A stretch of 64,000 bases of DNA. Origin: Subsaxibacter sp. CAU 1640. Its GTDB lineage: Bacteria; Bacteroidota; Bacteroidia; Flavobacteriales; Flavobacteriaceae. The stretch spans positions 124,001 to 188,000 of the forward strand of contig NZ_JALNMI010000006.1 of assembly GCF_023156585.1 (NCBI RefSeq), written 5' to 3'. Under the pieces are notes generated by a model. That model was given only the letters and a program-made list of their open reading frames with translations. It was not told the DNA's origin and did no database searches. Position numbers and translations under genes: made by a program. Shown one piece after another: positions 61,369 to 64,000 of the stretch (positions are counted from its first letter, which is position 1; the number at the start of each line of letters is the position of its first letter).

Positions 61369-62910
61369 TTATTTCTTGATGACTTTGTTCAAAATTCCAA
61401 AAACACTTCTTATAAACGTGGCGCTCGTCAACACTTTTACAACAGGGTTCATTGCTGTACTGCGTCTTCTGGTAGATGTGGTACGTTGCTTTGCTTCGGC
61501 TTTTTTAAGTTCTTCACGTTCTTGGCGTGCTTTTTCTTTAGCCTCTTCTTCTTCAGCTTGTTCAATCTTTTTGTTAAGCATTTCATAGGCACTTTCTCTG
61601 TCCACAACTTCATTGTACTTTCTTACCAATTTCGATTTGCCCAATAAATTGCTCAATTCAGAATCCGTCAAAATATCCATTCTACTCATTGGGGCACGCA
61701 TCATTGTGGCTGCCAGTGGAGTAGGTCGGCCTTTTTCATCAAGCGCAGAAACTAAAGCTTCACCTGTTCCCAAAGACGTCAAGACACTTGCAGTATCATA
61801 ATATTCGGTATCAGGATAATTCTGTGCTGTGAGTTTGATTGCTTTTCGATCTTTGGCAGTAAAGGCGCGGAGCGCGTGCTGTACTTTCAATCCCAATTGA
61901 CTTAATACAGCTTCAGGAACATCAGTAGGATTTTGCGTCACAAAATAAATACCAACACCTTTACTTCGTATCAATTTTACGATACTTTCAATTTGATTCA
62001 AAAGTGCTTTTGAAGCTTCATTAAATATTAAATGAGCTTCATCGATAAATAAAACCAATTCTGGTCTGCCAGTATCTCCTTGCTCTGGAAATGTGGAGTA
62101 AATTTCAGCCAATAAACTCAACATAAATGTCGAAAACAGTTTTGGTCTGTCTTGAATGTCTGTCAAACGAATGATATTGATGTAACCTCGTCCATTTTCA
62201 TCAACACGCAAAAGATCATCTACCTCAAATGAGGTTTCACCAAAAAACAAATCCGCTCCTTGTTGTTCCAATTCCACTACTTTTCGAAGGATGGCTCCAG
62301 TGGAAGCCGTTGAGATGCGTCCGTAAGCCTCTTCAAACTCTTTTTTGCCTTCTTGTGTGGTGTACTGTAGAATTTTTTTGAAATCTTTTAAGTCGAGAAG
62401 CGGCATTTTGTTGTCATCACAATATTTGAAAATAACAGCAACCACACCAGATTGTGCTTCAGAAAGATCTAGAATTCTTGATAACAAAACCGGTCCAAAT
62501 TCGCTAACGGTTGCACGAAGTCTTACACCATGTTGTTCTGAAAGTGTCAATACTTCAACTGGAAAGTTTTTAGCTTCAAAGGGTAAGCCTATTTTTTCGT
62601 GGCGTTCATCGATTTTTGCGTGTCCCGGACTCGGTTGTGCCAATCCACTTAAGTCACCCTTGATATCCATCAACAGAACAGGAATACCTTTATCGGAAAG
62701 GTTTTCTGCCAATACCTGTAAAGTTTTGGTTTTACCAGTTCCGGTTGCTCCCGCAATAAGTCCGTGTCTGTTCAATGTTTTCAAAGGTACATTGACAAAT
62801 GCGTTGGTAACCGTTTCGCCTTCGAGCATTGCAGCACCAAGGGTTATAAATTCTCCCTTACAAGTATTTCCTTCGACAATATGATTGAAAAACTCCTCTT
62901 TTTTACTCAT
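61369..62910 (-). CDS. HerA-like ATPase (DUF853 family)
   Basis: The 513-residue protein belongs to the HerA/FtsK-like ATPases of the DUF853 type. Walker A is GATGTGKT at 54-61 and Walker B is LFIDEAH at 287-293, followed by an arginine-rich motif region (LKVQHALRAFTAKDRKAIK). The C-terminus is a charged coiled coil ending in a hydrophobic tail. Its role is unknown; it lacks a nearby NurA nuclease. It leads a five-gene leftward operon. Confidence 0.88.
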   Translation of the reverse strand: MSKKEEFFNHIVEGNTCKGEFITLGAAMLEGETVTNAFVNVPLKTLNRHGLIAGATGTGKTKTLQVLAENLSDKGIPVLLMDIKGDLSGLAQPSPGHAKIDERHEKIGLPFEAKNFPVEVLTLSEQHGVRLRATVSEFGPVLLSRILDLSEAQSGVVAVIFKYCDDNKMPLLDLKDFKKILQYTTQEGKKEFEEAYGRISTASTGAILRKVVELEQQGADLFFGETSFEVDDLLRVDENGRGYINIIRLTDIQDRPKLFSTFMLSLLAEIYSTFPEQGDTGRPELVLFIDEAHLIFNEASKALLNQIESIVKLIRSKGVGIYFVTQNPTDVPEAVLSQLGLKVQHALRAFTAKDRKAIKLTAQNYPDTEYYDTASVLTSLGTGEALVSALDEKGRPTPLAATMMRAPMSRMDILTDSELSNLLGKSKLVRKYNEVVDRESAYEMLNKKIEQAEEEEAKEKARQEREELKKAEAKQRTTSTRRRSTAMNPVVKVLTSATFIRSVFGILNKVIKK

Positions 62911-63056
62911 CGATTTTAAAATTTTTATAAAAATAACAATCTTGAACCAATGCAGCCTAAAATGTTTTCAACAATGGGAAGCTATGATGATTCCATTGAT
63001 TTTATTTCAAATCTGAAAATCTGCTGATTGAAGACTTACAACTGAAGACTGTTTCC

Positions 63057-63064
63057 TATCTTTG
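63057..63064 (+). promoter_or_regulatory. -7 box directly before queE
   Basis: TATCTTTG is an exact -7 match that ends 6 nt before the ATG at 63071. The message should begin at or very near its start codon. A TTG at 63028-63030 is spaced 26 nt, too far for a good -33. Confidence 0.6.
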
Positions 63065-63070
63065 CGGCTT

Positions 63071-63700
63071 ATGAAGAAAGAGATTCAAGAGTTGGTTGAC
63101 AAAGGTCTTATGCTGCCTTTGATGGAAGAATTTTATACAATTCAAGGTGAAGGTTTTCACAAAGGAACGGCTGCCTATTTTATAAGAGTGGGAGGTTGTG
63201 ATGTTGGCTGCCATTGGTGCGATGTCAAAGAAAGCTGGAATGCTGAATTACATCCTCCAACGGAAACATCGCAGATTGTCGAGAATGCTGCTAAATATAG
63301 CGATACCATTGTGGTAACTGGTGGTGAGCCATTGACGTGGGATATGACAGAACTCACAAAGCAGTTAAAAGATAGAGGTTTGAAGGTTCACATTGAAACA
63401 TCAGGTGCTTATGAATTGACTGGTGAATGGGATTGGATTTGTTTGTCTCCAAAAAAGCTGAAGCTTCCTACCCAAAAGGTTTATGATAAAGCCAATGAGT
63501 TAAAAGTAATCGTTTATAATAAAGATGATTTTCGCTTTGCGGAAGAACAAGCTTCAAAAGTCAATAGGGATTGCATTCTATACTTACAACCAGAATGGAG
63601 CAAGCGCGATAAAGTCATTCCTGAAATTGTAGAATATGTAATGGCAAATCCCAAATGGAAAGTCTCATTGCAAACGCATAAATATTTGAACATTCCTTAA
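63071..63700 (+). CDS. queE: 7-carboxy-7-deazaguanine synthase
   Basis: QueE is a radical SAM enzyme of queuosine synthesis. The start is the ATG at 63071 (MKKEIQELVDKGLMLPLMEE); an upstream TTG would overlap the -7 box. The 209-residue protein has EEFYTIQGEGFHKGTAAYFI, the iron-sulphur motif C-x3-C-x2-C (GCDVGCHWC, C43, C47, C50) and VVTGGEPLTWDM. Other queuosine genes are not visible in the window. It is a single-gene unit. Confidence 0.93.
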   Translation: MKKEIQELVDKGLMLPLMEEFYTIQGEGFHKGTAAYFIRVGGCDVGCHWCDVKESWNAELHPPTETSQIVENAAKYSDTIVVTGGEPLTWDMTELTKQLKDRGLKVHIETSGAYELTGEWDWICLSPKKLKLPTQKVYDKANELKVIVYNKDDFRFAEEQASKVNRDCILYLQPEWSKRDKVIPEIVEYVMANPKWKVSLQTHKYLNIP

Positions 63701-63703
63701 AAC

Positions 63704-63733
63704 AAAAATGCCTTGAAAACTCAAGGCATTTTT
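63704..63733. terminator. Bidirectional terminator between queE and the DUF2911 gene
   Basis: AAAAATGCCTTGA (63704-63716) pairs perfectly with TCAAGGCATTTTT (63721-63733) around AAAC. The runs of A and T on both sides allow it to work for both convergent genes. Confidence 0.88.
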
Positions 63734-63752
63734 CAAATAGATATATCTTATT

Positions 63753-64000
63753 TTAAATCTTGTCGAAAGGCACTGCAATAAAAACATCTGCCCAACCTAA
63801 ATACATAGTTGCTCCAGTTTTTGATTCGTCAAAAACTATTGAAAACGATTCTATAGGTTGTTTCGCTTTTTGCGCAGGAACATTCAATCTTGCCACATCA
63901 TTATCTTTGTTATAGGTGTAAGCTCCCCAAACATTCAGTTCAGAGCTCAAAATCACTGTCCATTCTTTCTCTCCTGGAATGGTAAAAAGCGTGTAAGAGC
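63753..64000 (-). CDS. DUF2911 domain protein, 3' end only
   Basis: The last ~82 codons are in the window; the 5' part lies beyond the right edge. The reading frame is open to the boundary (SYTLFTIPGEKEWTVILSSE), then shows LNVWGAYTYNKDNDVARLNV and ends GWADVFIAVPFDKI. This matches the DUF2911 beta-sandwich seen in many exported Bacteroidota proteins. No function is known. Confidence 0.82.
   Translation of the reverse strand, partial: SYTLFTIPGEKEWTVILSSELNVWGAYTYNKDNDVARLNVPAQKAKQPIESFSIVFDESKTGATMYLGWADVFIAVPFDKI

Overview
This 64 kb window is chromosomal DNA from a member of the Bacteroidota, most likely a marine-type Flavobacteriaceae. The evidence is low-GC coding sequence, -7 boxes of the TAnnTTTG type typical of this phylum, start codons almost without Shine-Dalgarno sequences, Type IX secretion sorting tails on two exported proteins, a FecR/TonB-receptor sigma-factor locus, and a zinc-free L36. 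No tRNA, rRNA, insertion sequence, prophage or CRISPR array was recognised.

Region 1 (1-17.9 kb) is the fused str-S10-spc-alpha ribosomal superoperon: rpsL, rpsG, fusA, rpsJ, then rplC through rplQ, with secY, infA, rpmJ and rpoA; tuf is absent. Most gaps are under 20 nt. The exceptions are rpsJ-rplC, rpsN-rpsH, rpsM-rpsK, rpsK-rpsD, rpsD-rpoA and rpoA-rplQ, and nearly all of these can fold. The rpsK-rpsD gap holds a terminator directly followed by a promoter, so rpsD-rpoA-rplQ can be transcribed separately.

Region 2 (18-36 kb) is core metabolism: carA, eno, gltA, an arginine-modifying enzyme, a secreted M28 peptidase, a lipid operon (LUD protein, cdsA, psd, acyl-CoA-binding protein), rsfS-ftsH, birA, pyrE, a Nudix protein, a lipoprotein, an M14 carboxypeptidase and a CtlX-type citrulline hydrolase.

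Region 3 (36-54 kb) is surface and signalling: a TPR histidine kinase, a GH53 galactanase lipoprotein, argS, a 1697-residue beta-helix protein built of about 145-residue composite repeats with a Type IX tail, and an ECF sigma/FecR/TonB-receptor operon divergent from a LamG lipoprotein.

Region 4 (54-64 kb) holds ffh, folD, a YwaF-like membrane protein, small VOC and membrane proteins, rluF, a five-gene reverse operon (HerA-like ATPase, lipoprotein, YitT, cupin, hydrolase), queE and the end of a DUF2911 gene.

The points most worth a second look are the folded gaps in the ribosomal operon (candidate autoregulatory leaders), the giant repeat protein with a recent in-frame duplication, the perfect dyad between the sigma operon and the LamG lipoprotein, three genes whose promoters leave no room for a leader, and the interleaved argS/GH53 promoters. 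No wholly new multi-gene system can be claimed from the sequence alone.
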